DNA of 64,000 bases from Clostridia bacterium (GTDB taxonomy: Bacteria; Bacillota; Clostridia; Oscillospirales; CAG-272). The stretch is taken from assembly GCA_017450945.1 (NCBI GenBank), contig JAFSSP010000017.1, positions 62,001 through 126,000 of the forward strand, in the 5' to 3' direction. Both the position numbers and the translations under genes were made by a program. The notes under the pieces are model-generated. The model was not told the DNA's origin and searched no databases. It saw only the letters and a program-made list of their open reading frames with translations. This document shows, one piece after another, positions 8,559 through 16,838 of the stretch (within the stretch, counting starts at the first letter, position 1; every line of letters begins with the position of its first letter).

Positions 8559-9338
8559 ATGAAAAAGAACGCGTATCAAACCGATGTGGCGCTTTTGAGC
8601 GTCACGACAACCGAATTCAAGGCAATCACGCATTTTCACGAATGGAAAGCGAAAACCTTTGCAGGGGATGATCAGATTTACGACGTTGCCGAATTTGAGC
8701 GCGACGGGCAGACACGCACGCTCGTACACGCAAAAATCAGCGAGATGGGAATGACTGCCGCCGCGGCAACGGCAACGAAGGTGATCTTTCTCTTTCGCCC
8801 GCGCTATCTGATCATGGTTGGTATTGCCGCCGGAATTGTGAAAGACGAATTGGAAGACCAACGATATGGCGACGTTATCGTGCCGGACGTTGTCTGGAAC
8901 TATTCGGCGGGGAAATTCGTCAGCCCGGAAATGGCGACCATTCAATACGGCAACATGGGTTTTCTTCCGCGTTCCACTTCTGAAACGATCCCGGAGGAGA
9001 TCCTTCCATATCTGCGCGCCGCGGTTGCGTCAGAGGAAAACCCCTGCCATGCGTATATCGGTCCCATGGCTTGCGGCAGTACGGTCGTTGCCAACCGCGA
9101 GCTTTTGGAAAAGCAGATCTACACGCAATACCAGCACACTGCCGGACTTGATATGGAATCCTACGCAGTCGTTTATGCGGCAAATCATGTAAACGATCCC
9201 CGCCCGACTCCAATCATTGCAAAAAGCGTCTGCGATTTCGCCGACAGCAAAAAATCCGACGACTACCAACGCTTTGCGGCATATTCCAGTTGCGAATTTG
9301 CAAAGTTCTTATATGAAAAAATTTTGCCCATGGACTAA
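8559..9338 (+). CDS. PNP/MTAN-superfamily nucleoside phosphorylase or nucleosidase
   Basis: A 259-aa protein of the purine nucleoside phosphorylase/MTA-SAH nucleosidase fold, which cleaves the N-glycosidic bond of nucleosides or nucleotides. 'VGIAAGI' (87-93) is the phosphate/ribose-binding glycine motif, 'GLDMESYAV' (196-204) carries the ribose-binding Met-Glu pair, and D226 in 'KSVCDFAD' is the likely catalytic acid. The tail 'DFADSKKSDDYQRFAA' resembles stand-alone and effector-linked members rather than housekeeping Pfs. The gene sits between tRNA-Arg and an imperfect copy of the tRNA 3' end, with no operon partner. The exact substrate cannot be read from the sequence; a metabolic or a defence role is possible. 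Confidence 0.85.
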   Translation: MKKNAYQTDVALLSVTTTEFKAITHFHEWKAKTFAGDDQIYDVAEFERDGQTRTLVHAKISEMGMTAAAATATKVIFLFRPRYLIMVGIAAGIVKDELEDQRYGDVIVPDVVWNYSAGKFVSPEMATIQYGNMGFLPRSTSETIPEEILPYLRAAVASEENPCHAYIGPMACGSTVVANRELLEKQIYTQYQHTAGLDMESYAVVYAANHVNDPRPTPIIAKSVCDFADSKKSDDYQRFAAYSSCEFAKFLYEKILPMD

Positions 9339-9366
9339 AAAGGCAAAGCGATCGTGAATAAATCGT

Positions 9367-9389
9367 GCGTTCAACTCGCTTCGGGAACG
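9367..9389 (+). repeat. Imperfect copy of the tRNA-Arg 3' end (att-like)
   Basis: 23 nt matching tRNA-Arg positions 8441-8463 (T-arm, acceptor 3' strand and discriminator) at 20 of 23 positions. It is followed by A-rich sequence and a hairpin, as after the real tRNA. Together with the tRNA it flanks the nucleosidase gene. Confidence 0.7.
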
Positions 9390-9400
9390 AAAAAGCACAA

Positions 9401-9436
9401 AGAGTGGCAAGTCGTTTGACTTGTCGCTCTTTTTTT
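9401..9436 (+). terminator. Intrinsic terminator downstream of the nucleosidase gene
   Basis: A 13-bp stem with two G-U pairs, a GTTT loop and a run of seven T. Confidence 0.85.
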
Positions 9437-9548
9437 GCGGGTTCAAAATATTTTATGATCTTTCTCAAAAAATTGCATAGTTTTCTTCCATTTTTCAAAA
9501 AATGTGGTAGAATGTTGTTATAAACCTTCTCAAAGCATGGAGGAAGCA

Positions 9549-10406
9549 ATGAACGAATATTCTACCGTGGAGATTCCGGGACTGTCGCAGACAGAGCTAC
9601 AATACTACTGTCTGGACGGATCGGAACTGCACAGCGAGCGTTTTGCGCCGCACATTCACGACTGTCTCGAATTTTATCTGCTCATGGAGGGAGACGTCTC
9701 TTTCCTGGTCGGGGAAAACCTCTGCCGCCTGCAACCGGGGGACGCGGTGCTGTCTCGCCCGAATGAAGTCCACAACTGCGTGCTCAACAAAGAGACGGTA
9801 CACAAGCACTACTGCTTCTGGTTCCGCTCGGATTCGGAATTTCTCTTTGGGGACTTTCTGCACACCGGAACAGAAAAGCAAAACCTGCTCTCTCCTGCAA
9901 CCGAGGGCGCGCGGCGCGAAATTCTTGACACCGCCGCAACGCTGGTCTCTCTCTACGAAAAGAATGAGCCGCTCGCCGAATATGCCGCCATGGTCAAGCT
10001 TCTCTCACTCTGGCACGACTGTCTTGGAACGCCTGCCGCGGGCGAAAAGCTTCCCGAAGAGCTCCAGATGATCCTGGACGACATTTCAAAAAACCTCCCG
10101 AAGGTTCATGAACTTTCCTATTTTCTTAAAAAATACCGCATCTCCTCTTTTCGCCTGCGCGAGCTGTTCCGCAAATATTTTCAAATGACGCCGAAAACCT
10201 ATCTGGAGAATCGGCGGCTTGCCTATTCGAGAGAGCTTTTGCGCGAGGGTCGAAGCGTGACCGACGCCTGCGTGGAGTCGGGGTTCCCCGATCTTTCCAA
10301 CTACATTCGGCTCTTCCGCACGCGCTTTGGCATGACTCCATCGCAATACCGGAGAGCCGACGCAAAAGATTTCAGCCCGGTTTCAAACCAACCGGTAAAG
10401 GAATAA
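9549..10406 (+). CDS. AraC-family transcriptional regulator with cupin sensor domain
   Basis: A 285-aa regulator. Residues 25-80 form an AraC-type cupin ('HIHDCLEFYLLMEGDVSFLV', 'LQPGDAVLSRPNEVH'), which usually binds a sugar. Residues about 185-280 contain the two helix-turn-helix units of AraC ('SSFRLRELFRKYF..TPKTYLENRRL' and 'SVTDACVESGFPDLSNYIRLFRTRFGMTPSQYR'). I chose the ATG at 9549 because GGAGG lies 6-10 nt upstream; the longer frame from 9504 lacks a site. It is convergent with the nine-gene sugar operon and is the only local candidate activator for the two operon promoters that carry paired TACATA motifs. Confidence 0.93.
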   Translation: MNEYSTVEIPGLSQTELQYYCLDGSELHSERFAPHIHDCLEFYLLMEGDVSFLVGENLCRLQPGDAVLSRPNEVHNCVLNKETVHKHYCFWFRSDSEFLFGDFLHTGTEKQNLLSPATEGARREILDTAATLVSLYEKNEPLAEYAAMVKLLSLWHDCLGTPAAGEKLPEELQMILDDISKNLPKVHELSYFLKKYRISSFRLRELFRKYFQMTPKTYLENRRLAYSRELLREGRSVTDACVESGFPDLSNYIRLFRTRFGMTPSQYRRADAKDFSPVSNQPVKE

Positions 10407-10420
10407 AAAGCAACAAAAAA

Positions 10421-10453
10421 AGCTTGGATTTTGGAAATTTCAAAATCCAAGCT
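10421..10453. terminator. Bidirectional terminator between the araC-type and MFS genes
   Basis: A 13-bp perfect inverted repeat with a 7-nt loop, A-rich on the left and T-rich on the right, placed between two convergent genes. Confidence 0.85.
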
Positions 10454-10465
10454 TTTTATTTTTTC

Positions 10466-11734
10466 TCAAGAATCGGCTTTGCCCTGCGTTTTGCCGAAAA
10501 ACAAGTTGACAACCGACAGTGCGACCGATCCCGCAGTCAGCAGAAAGAGCACGAGGAACACTTGCCTCCAACCACCCGTCTTGTCGGCGATCCAACCCAT
10601 GCCGTAGGTACTTGCAGCAACGCCAAGGCAGGCCGCACTGTTAATGAGACCCGCAAGGAATCCAGAATTGACCCGCTCTCGCATTGCAAGCGGCAACATG
10701 GTAATCAGCACCGTGTTGATTGCACTGCCAAGGCAGATCGCACAGCCGGAAGAGATCACAAGAAGGATCGTATTCCCAGCCCGCATGGCCAGAATTGCGC
10801 CGCCGATAAACAGCGCCATACAACCGAAGAAAAGCAGGAGCAACGCGCGATAGTCTTTGATAAATTTGTTGCACCCAACGGCAAAATAAGTTCCAAGGAG
10901 CGCCGTGACCGAGAGCGCCATGGTCAGAATCAGCGAAAGCCGGTCACTCTGCCCAAACTGCTCGGTCAAAATCGAGGGCATCCAGGTGGAAACGCCCTCC
11001 CGGATAAAGTTGGCAGGAATGACCAGAACAGAGCAGATCGTCAGAAAAACGATCATGGCGAGCGGAAGTGCTTTTTTGCCCGCGGTCGCATTAGCATTGG
11101 ATTCTTCTTTCGGCACTTTGTTGCCGGACGTCAGCTTGTTGCAGGCAAAGAGCCAAACAAACCCGAGAGCGGCAAGCAAAACGGCGTTCCCGAAGAAGAG
11201 AAACTGAAAGTGGTCGTTTCCGAGCAATGCACGTCCACCGTATTCGAGGACCTTGCCGAAGAGTGCCGAAAAGCCGAACGCGAGCACGGCTTTTTTCATG
11301 TATCGTTCGTCAAGCGCTTGACTGAGCATGTAGATAAAAGTCGGCCAGAACGCCGATTGCACGAGTCCGCAGACGAGCCAGAGATAGGCAAGGCTTGGGA
11401 ACGGTGGGCAAAAGAACTGCACCAATTGCAAAGCGCCGGTCACAAGCAGGATCCCTGCAAGAACATAGCGGCGGGAATAATGCTTGCAAAAAAACGTGTG
11501 AACAAACTGAGCGACCCCATAGGCGATGTGAAAAAGGGTCAGAGCCCAGCCGGCATCGGCGTGGCTGACGCCGTAGTAGGCTTCGATTGAAAGAATGCTT
11601 GCGCTATAGGCATAGCGTGACGCGAGCAGGAGCGAATAGATCAGAAAAGCGAGCAATACCAGGATCGCTTGCCTTCTGTCGCGTCCATATAGAGGTTCCT
11701 TGATTTCGGTTGCTTGATCCATATCTTTCCCCAT
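10466..11734 (-). CDS. MFS transporter
   Basis: A 422-aa major facilitator permease with 12 predicted membrane helices and a central cytoplasmic loop (about residues 200-225, 'TSGNKVPKEESNANATAGKK'). The sequence resembles organophosphate/sugar-phosphate antiporter-type MFS proteins ('GVSHADAGWALTLFHIAYGVAQF'), but the substrate is not readable. It is the last gene of the nine-gene operon, so it probably imports the sugar or oligosaccharide handled by that operon. The ATG at 11734 abuts the stop of the PHP gene; an internal ATG at 11722 has a better GGGG site and may be the true start. Confidence 0.88.
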   Translation of the reverse strand: MGKDMDQATEIKEPLYGRDRRQAILVLLAFLIYSLLLASRYAYSASILSIEAYYGVSHADAGWALTLFHIAYGVAQFVHTFFCKHYSRRYVLAGILLVTGALQLVQFFCPPFPSLAYLWLVCGLVQSAFWPTFIYMLSQALDERYMKKAVLAFGFSALFGKVLEYGGRALLGNDHFQFLFFGNAVLLAALGFVWLFACNKLTSGNKVPKEESNANATAGKKALPLAMIVFLTICSVLVIPANFIREGVSTWMPSILTEQFGQSDRLSLILTMALSVTALLGTYFAVGCNKFIKDYRALLLLFFGCMALFIGGAILAMRAGNTILLVISSGCAICLGSAINTVLITMLPLAMRERVNSGFLAGLINSAACLGVAASTYGMGWIADKTGGWRQVFLVLFLLTAGSVALSVVNLFFGKTQGKADS

Positions 11735-12781
11735 TTAATCGACGATCTGTTCTTTCAATTCGTCAAAATAGTAGTATCTCGTGTAGGCGTGGTTGCCGTA
11801 CAAATCGCGCACCGAAATACGGAACAACAGGTCGTGCGGCTGCAAGGCAAAGGTCGCCTCGGTAACCGGCGTCTCGCCGGGTCTTACCGTTTTGCAGGCG
11901 TCGCGTCTGCCCGCGGTATGGAGAAAGATGCCTACCGCATCCGAGGTTTTGATTGTGACTTTGCCGTCCTCGACATAGAGTTCTTTGATCTCGGGGCCGC
12001 TCGATGCGTAGCAGTTGCCCATCTCCAGCCCATCGATCAGGTCGGCATAAGACAGCTTTTCGGCCTTGATCATCGTCCAGGCAAGACCGCTTGCTTCGTT
12101 CGAGTGGTTATCGTCGCCGCCAACGCAAAGGATCCGCTTCCCTGCACGCATCATTTCCTGATAGACGTGCGTCGCGTCGGCCATATCGCTGCCGCTCATG
12201 GCGTCGCCGTTCAAAATTTCAAGCGCAGTCAGATTTTCCAGCGAGCAGTAGAGGTGACGCGTGTTCATCGACCAGTCGGGGTGATTGTAGGTCACAAGCA
12301 TATTCCGCTCTTTTGCCGCGCGAATGACCTCGTTGACCCCTTCCACCGAGTATTTTCTCTGGTAGTGGGGATCACCCACATAGCGCGCCTTGTCCAGATA
12401 CTTTCTGGCATTTCCCCAGATGTAATCAAGATCGCAGCAGACCATGCGGGTATCGTGCGGGTCTTTGGAATAGAGATTGAGATGCACCTTTTCCACGTGC
12501 TGACGCGAGATCAGCGGGCCTTCGTAGAGCGCGGTAAAAGGGTTGGTCTTGCTCTTATCGAAACCGTACTCATAGCCTGTCAGCGCAATGAACTCCTCGT
12601 CGGTAAGATCCGAGTGATCGAGCATGATCTCGTGATCAGTGAAAGCGACGGCGGAATATCCCTTCGTTTTGAAGAGCGCTTTGACTTCCTCGGGAGTCTG
12701 GCTACCGTCCGAGCACACCGTGTGGCAGTGCAGATTGACTTTGAAAAATTGACCCGTCGCGGGCAAAAGATATTGTTTCAT
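11735..12781 (-). CDS. PHP-domain metal-dependent phosphoesterase-like protein
   Basis: A 348-aa protein of the PHP (polymerase and histidinol phosphatase) superfamily. Metal-ligand motifs are 'NLHCHTVCSDG' (H18, H20), 'FTDHE' (about 47-51), 'TYNHPD' and 'GDDNHSNE'. PHP enzymes usually hydrolyse phosphoesters. The C-terminal approximately 80 residues form a beta-rich region ('FALQPHDLLFRISVRDLYGNHAYTRYYYFD'), as in CehA/McbA-like PHP proteins. It is in an operon with sugar-phosphate enzymes, so dephosphorylation of an intermediate or product is a reasonable guess, not a demonstrated role. Confidence 0.85.
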   Translation of the reverse strand: MKQYLLPATGQFFKVNLHCHTVCSDGSQTPEEVKALFKTKGYSAVAFTDHEIMLDHSDLTDEEFIALTGYEYGFDKSKTNPFTALYEGPLISRQHVEKVHLNLYSKDPHDTRMVCCDLDYIWGNARKYLDKARYVGDPHYQRKYSVEGVNEVIRAAKERNMLVTYNHPDWSMNTRHLYCSLENLTALEILNGDAMSGSDMADATHVYQEMMRAGKRILCVGGDDNHSNEASGLAWTMIKAEKLSYADLIDGLEMGNCYASSGPEIKELYVEDGKVTIKTSDAVGIFLHTAGRRDACKTVRPGETPVTEATFALQPHDLLFRISVRDLYGNHAYTRYYYFDELKEQIVD

Positions 12782-12787
12782 GGCGTT

Positions 12788-13471
12788 TTAGAGCATGCTC
12801 CCAAGCGTTTTTTTGCCGAATGCTTTTTCCCAGTCGGCGGCAAAGCCGGCGATCGAGGTATCAGTCGTGGTGTGGGCAAGCAAGCGTTTCATCACATCGG
12901 CCGAAACGGTTGCGGCACCGGCACCGGTCAGGGCAACGTCAAGCACCTCGCGAGCCGTCTTGAAGCTTGCGGCAAGGATTTTGGTGTCGGTTCCGGAGGC
13001 ATCAAAGATCTCCTGAATCTCGGCAACCGTGCCAACGCCGTCAGCGCCGATGTTTTCGAGTCTGCTGACGTAAGGAGCAACATAAGCGGCTCCCGCGTTT
13101 GCGGCAAGGAGTGCCTGCCCTGCCGAGAGGACGGCCGTCACGGTGATGCGGTAGCCCTCGGATGCAAGCGTCTTGGTTGCGCGAAGACCGACGTCGTTTG
13201 CCGGGATCTTGACGCAGACGGTTTCTTTCGTGCCGAATGCTTTGACGATTGCTTTTGCCTCTTCGAGAATCTTCTCGTATTCGGTCTCGGTGACCTGAAT
13301 GTGCAGTTCCTTTTTTGGGCCGATGATCTTGCGGATCTCGTGCAGGTGCGCGACGATATCCCCGCCCTCGCGCGAGAGGATGGTCGGGTTGGTGGTCACG
13401 CCATCGATCGGATAATAGTCGTTGAAATAGCGAATGTCCGAAAGATTGGCGGTATCAAGAATGAGTTTCAT
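12788..13471 (-). CDS. FSA/TalC-type transaldolase-like aldolase
   Basis: A 227-aa class I aldolase of the small transaldolase/fructose-6-phosphate aldolase group, which reversibly cleaves ketose phosphates (or free ketoses) between C3 and C4. D6 in 'LDTAN', 'GVTTNPTI' (24-31), the Schiff-base lysine K88 in 'VCVKIP', and 'APYVSRLENIG' (132-142) match family landmarks. The length is close to the typical 214-222 aa. In this operon it would act after the isomerase and the FGGY kinase. Whether it is a true transaldolase or an aldolase cannot be decided here. Confidence 0.9.
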   Translation of the reverse strand: MKLILDTANLSDIRYFNDYYPIDGVTTNPTILSREGGDIVAHLHEIRKIIGPKKELHIQVTETEYEKILEEAKAIVKAFGTKETVCVKIPANDVGLRATKTLASEGYRITVTAVLSAGQALLAANAGAAYVAPYVSRLENIGADGVGTVAEIQEIFDASGTDTKILAASFKTAREVLDVALTGAGAATVSADVMKRLLAHTTTDTSIAGFAADWEKAFGKKTLGSML

Positions 13472-13499
13472 AAAGAAATTCTCCTATCTTGGATATATT

Positions 13500-14120
13500 T
13501 TATCTCTTCTGCTGGAGCGTGTAGTGGACGTCGTCGCCCTTTTCCTCGTCGGTGAACTTATGGAGCGTGTTGATCACTTCCCCACCGTTCCACTTGCGGT
13601 CTTCAACCTGATCAGTCGTTCCCATGACCGTAACGTTGAGCTGACGGCGTCTTGCTCTGACCTGATCCCAGTCGACAAAATAGACGTGCGCGAACTCGCC
13701 GCCGTCCAGAACGCCGTCCTTGATGGTCATCGTCTCGCTTCTGCCAAAGAAGACCGAGCGCAGATGCCCGTCGGTGTTCATGCTGGTAAAGTCACCGGGC
13801 TCGTTGACAAATCTGCCGAACTTTGAATGGATCGGGCCGGGATGGCGATACTGGTGCTCTTCCTTGAAATCCGGAACGAGCTTGCGCATGATGTCAAGCA
13901 GATCGTGCTGTAAAAACTCGAGATCGAAGGAATCGATATCGTGCGAGCATTCCTGCACCATGACCGAGCAGGTGGTGTGGTGAGAGGCGATGCAAACGGT
14001 TCCGTTCTTCACACCCGAAGCCTGTACGATCTCAATGATCTCTTTGGACACGTCGTGGAAAGTCGGAATCCAACCTCTCGATTGCAGTTCCAGTTCTTTT
14101 TGATACACTTTGAATTCCAT
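13500..14120 (-). CDS. YjbQ-family (UPF0047) protein
   Basis: A 206-aa member of the YjbQ/UPF0047 family, with 'ASHHTTCSVMVQE' (histidine pair and Thr) and 'SVFFGRSETMTIKDG' as signatures. Some members show weak thiamine-phosphate synthase activity; the true function is not settled. The protein is longer than the usual 130-140 aa because of inserts around 'VPDFKEEHQYRHPGPIHSKFG' and a C-terminal tail. The ATG at 14120 follows AGGAG by 8 nt. It sits between the aldolase and the SIS isomerase genes of the sugar operon, an unusual place that hints at a metal- or phosphate-dependent catabolic step. Confidence 0.85.
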   Translation of the reverse strand: MEFKVYQKELELQSRGWIPTFHDVSKEIIEIVQASGVKNGTVCIASHHTTCSVMVQECSHDIDSFDLEFLQHDLLDIMRKLVPDFKEEHQYRHPGPIHSKFGRFVNEPGDFTSMNTDGHLRSVFFGRSETMTIKDGVLDGGEFAHVYFVDWDQVRARRRQLNVTVMGTTDQVEDRKWNGGEVINTLHKFTDEEKGDDVHYTLQQKR

Positions 14121-14151
14121 AATCAATACTCCTTTTTTTGTCTATGTTGCA

Positions 14152-14757
14152 TTATTTGTTTTCTGTTTTGTTGAGCCGTTTTCCGACCGCACCGTTCGGG
14201 TGAATCACGGCAAACTCTTCGTTGACAAATCCGCACTCCTCCATGACGGCGGTTTGCAGAGCGTCAAAGATCGCATTGGTCACGGCAAAGCTCGTCGTGC
14301 CCTGGCAGTTAAAGCGGTCTGTCTCTTTCGTGACTTTCATAGCAAGCAGAATATCCGACTGCTTTGCCAGAGGAGAATCAAGCGCTTCGGTCACGCCGAT
14401 GATCGTGGCGCCCTTCCCTTTTGCAATCTCAAGAATTTTCGTCAGCTCGTCGGTCTTGCCTCCACGGGAAGCCCAGACGAGCACGTCGCCCTTTTGCAAA
14501 AATCCGAGAGCTCCGTGCGGCGCTTCGGCGGGAGAGAGAAAGCGTGCCGGGCGCTCGACGCAACACATCAGGTGCGCAAAGTGTCGAGCCGCAATGCCCG
14601 AGTGCCCACAACCGGTTGCCGCAATGCGAGGGGCTTTTACCAATGCTACGACCGCCGCAGAAAATTGTGCGGGATCCAGAACTTTTGCGGTTTCGAGAAG
14701 CGACTCGCTCTCAATCGAAAAGGCATTCATCGCAAGACGCAAAGTTTCGTCTTTCAT
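14152..14757 (-). CDS. SIS-domain sugar-phosphate isomerase-like protein
   Basis: A 201-aa single SIS domain protein resembling arabinose-5-phosphate isomerase (KdsD) or 6-phospho-3-hexuloisomerase without CBS domains. 'ATGCGHSGIAARHFAHLM' is the phosphate-binding segment, 'WASRGGKTDEL' the second Ser/Gly-rich loop, and 'FAVIHPNGAVGKRL' the C-terminal KdsD-like motif ('HPGG.LG' in KdsD). The start is the ATG at 14757, which overlaps the stop of the upstream TIM gene (ATGA), indicating tight coupling. It probably interconverts an aldose and a ketose phosphate. Confidence 0.87.
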   Translation of the reverse strand: MKDETLRLAMNAFSIESESLLETAKVLDPAQFSAAVVALVKAPRIAATGCGHSGIAARHFAHLMCCVERPARFLSPAEAPHGALGFLQKGDVLVWASRGGKTDELTKILEIAKGKGATIIGVTEALDSPLAKQSDILLAMKVTKETDRFNCQGTTSFAVTNAIFDALQTAVMEECGFVNEEFAVIHPNGAVGKRLNKTENK

Positions 14758-15458
14758 CTTCCGTGTACCTCGTCCCATGTTTTGCGGAGCGTATAGAGCA
14801 TTTCTTCGGCGGCGGCCTCGGGATCTTTTGCCTTGAACACGCCGCTGGTGCAACCGGTCGCCTGTGCGCCGGCACGGATCACGTTTGCCACGTCATCGGG
14901 ACCGGAAATGCCTGCGCCCTGCAACACCATGATGTCAGGATTGATCTTTTTGACCGCCTCGATGGTATCTCTGACGTAGCCCATATCGCTTGCCACGCCG
15001 GTTCCGATCAGTTCGGTCGGCTCGGCGACGATGAGATTCGGCGCCATGAGCGCAACCTGACGGATTTCCTCAACGCTGTCGGCGCAAACGATGGTGGCAA
15101 GTCCCACTTCGTCGGCGCGCGCGATGGTCGCTTTGATCTCGTCCAGCGTCAGCTTCTTTTCGGCATGGTTGAGCATCACGCCGACAGCGCCTGCCTCTTT
15201 GACCGATTCGGGAAGTACCGAACCGAGTCCGCGCCCGGGACGAAGCGAATCCATGTGTTGCGCATAAACGTGAATATACTTCGTATTCTCAGCAAGCAGA
15301 CGGATGTCGGTATACTGCGGAGTCACGATGACGTCAAGATCGTATTTGTAGGCGATCTCGTCGATCTTTTTGGCGAGTTTCAGCATCCGCTCGCCCCACA
15401 TAAAGCACTTGGGGCCGATCTCAAAATAGGGGGCTCGGATTTTGTAATTTTTATACAT
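14754..15458 (-). CDS. Triosephosphate isomerase-like TIM-barrel protein
   Basis: A 234-aa protein similar to archaeal-type and small TpiA-like isomerases. 'LNHAEKK' carries the catalytic His region, 'VAEPTELIGTG' the catalytic Glu loop 6, and 'GAGISGPDDV' the phosphate-binding loops. The start is the ATG at 15458 (MYKNYKIRAPYFEIGPK). Housekeeping TpiA is longer (about 250 aa) and lies in the glycolytic operon. In sugar operons, TPI-like proteins of this kind can isomerise other triose or tetrulose phosphates (for example LerI of the erythrulose pathway). Here it probably acts on an aldolase product. Confidence 0.85.
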   Translation of the reverse strand: MYKNYKIRAPYFEIGPKCFMWGERMLKLAKKIDEIAYKYDLDVIVTPQYTDIRLLAENTKYIHVYAQHMDSLRPGRGLGSVLPESVKEAGAVGVMLNHAEKKLTLDEIKATIARADEVGLATIVCADSVEEIRQVALMAPNLIVAEPTELIGTGVASDMGYVRDTIEAVKKINPDIMVLQGAGISGPDDVANVIRAGAQATGCTSGVFKAKDPEAAAEEMLYTLRKTWDEVHGR

Positions 15459-15469
15459 GGAGAGCCTCC

Positions 15470-16822
15470 TCAGAGTTCCAGCACGTCGATGCCGAGGATG
15501 CGGCAAAGGTTGCGGATCGCTTCTCGATTGTCGCCGTAGGTGATGATGTAGTGCTGGCAGGCAACGTTCTCGGCAAAGCGTTCAACGTCGGGAATCTCAA
15601 TTTCGAGCGCCGAGAGCTGAGGCGCCGGCTGATCCCAACCACATTCCTCCCACTTGGGCGGCGTTTTGCCGTTGCCAAGGAGCATCTGCATGGTGTATTT
15701 GCCATTCATATAGGTGAGTCTCGACATGGTCACAACACCGGTTTTGACCTTGGAGACGTTGAGGATGCCCTCGTCGAGAAGGCCAAAAGCGGCGGGAAGC
15801 ACCGTGTAAGTGTCTCCGTCCACCATATCGGCGGCGACAAAATCCGGCACGCCGGCAAGCACGCTCTTTTCAAAGAATTCGTAGAATTCAAGATAGCCCG
15901 CGAGCTGACCGGTCAGCTTATTCATGAGAAGCTGAGTCACGGCGCCGAGACTGTCGTTTTCGGGAATGGTCGTGTAACCGTCCTCCGAGAGGAGCATGAA
16001 GATCGGTGCCGGCGGGAAGCCGCAGAGCTTCTTCATACCGTCCACGTCCTTGATCGAAATCGAGCGGTAGCCACGCTCTTTTGCAATCTCTTTTACGGCA
16101 AGATAGTAGCCTGCCGCTTTTTTCATGGACTCCTCTTTTGCAGGCTTGAGATAATGCCACTTTTTGATGCGCTCGTCGACCACCTTCTGCTTTTCGGCGT
16201 CGGTGATCTTTTCGTATCTCTGCTGAATCTCGAGCATCTCGAAGGTTTCGATCTCAACGCCGGTTTTATTTTTGAGAGAGAGTCCGTCGTAGAGCGTGCC
16301 GTAAAGGTTCATGTCACGGTATCCGGCCATGCCGACCTTTTCTGTGAGCAGTTCTTTTGCAACGATTGCAGCACGGCAGAAAGCGGCAACCTTGTCGCTC
16401 TTCGTCTTCTTTCCCATCACGTCGTAGACGTATTTGAATTTGTAGCCAAGTCCTTCAAAGGTGGCGCGAAGCCCCGAGGTACCTGCCTGATCTGCGGTGG
16501 TGACAAGCCGATCGCCTTCGTACCAGCCGCAGAGTCCCCAAAGGACCATCGGCAGATGGCGATAATGCTCGGTCACTTTGAGCACGGCGTGCATCGGGAT
16601 CCAGCCAGCGATGCAGACGACGAGCGCGTCGAAAGACTCTTTTGCAAGAGATGCGACCGCCGCCTTGACCTGGGTTTCTTCATAATCGTCGGCCACGGGA
16701 TAGACCGATACGAGGTCGAGCCCTTCGGCTTCGAGCGCCTCTTTGGCCGCTTTGCATTTTCTCATCACTACGTCGACCGGGGTGTTGATCTCTCCAAATC
16801 CGACAAATCCGATTTTTGCCAT
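15470..16822 (-). CDS. L-fucose/L-arabinose isomerase-fold protein
   Basis: A 450-aa protein of the FucI/AraA isomerase superfamily, which converts aldoses to ketoses using a divalent metal. The N-terminal Rossmann-like region ('KIGFVGFGEINTPVDVV', 'VVCIAGW') and the C-terminal region ('PAPIFMLLSEDGYTTIPENDSLGAVTQLLM', 'ACQHYIITYGDN') match the family. The metal-binding Glu and His candidates include E in 'LSEDG', and H in 'ACQHY'. It lacks close identity to FucI (about 590 aa) or AraA (about 500 aa), so the substrate may be a less common aldose. It precedes the TIM-like gene by 11 nt in the operon. Confidence 0.87.
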   Translation of the reverse strand: MAKIGFVGFGEINTPVDVVMRKCKAAKEALEAEGLDLVSVYPVADDYEETQVKAAVASLAKESFDALVVCIAGWIPMHAVLKVTEHYRHLPMVLWGLCGWYEGDRLVTTADQAGTSGLRATFEGLGYKFKYVYDVMGKKTKSDKVAAFCRAAIVAKELLTEKVGMAGYRDMNLYGTLYDGLSLKNKTGVEIETFEMLEIQQRYEKITDAEKQKVVDERIKKWHYLKPAKEESMKKAAGYYLAVKEIAKERGYRSISIKDVDGMKKLCGFPPAPIFMLLSEDGYTTIPENDSLGAVTQLLMNKLTGQLAGYLEFYEFFEKSVLAGVPDFVAADMVDGDTYTVLPAAFGLLDEGILNVSKVKTGVVTMSRLTYMNGKYTMQMLLGNGKTPPKWEECGWDQPAPQLSALEIEIPDVERFAENVACQHYIITYGDNREAIRNLCRILGIDVLEL

Positions 16823-16838
16823 TGTTTTCTCTCCTTTA

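Noticed and set aside
8319..8945. Minus-strand reading frame across tRNA-Arg and the nucleosidase gene
   Set aside because: It contains the peptide pattern that results from translating the antisense of a tRNA gene, and it overlaps a clear plus-strand gene.
9214..9549. Minus-strand reading frame over the tRNA-like repeat
   Set aside because: Again produced by translation of tRNA-like sequence; no start site.
11714..13555. 613-aa plus-strand reading frame
   Set aside because: Antisense to the PHP and aldolase genes.
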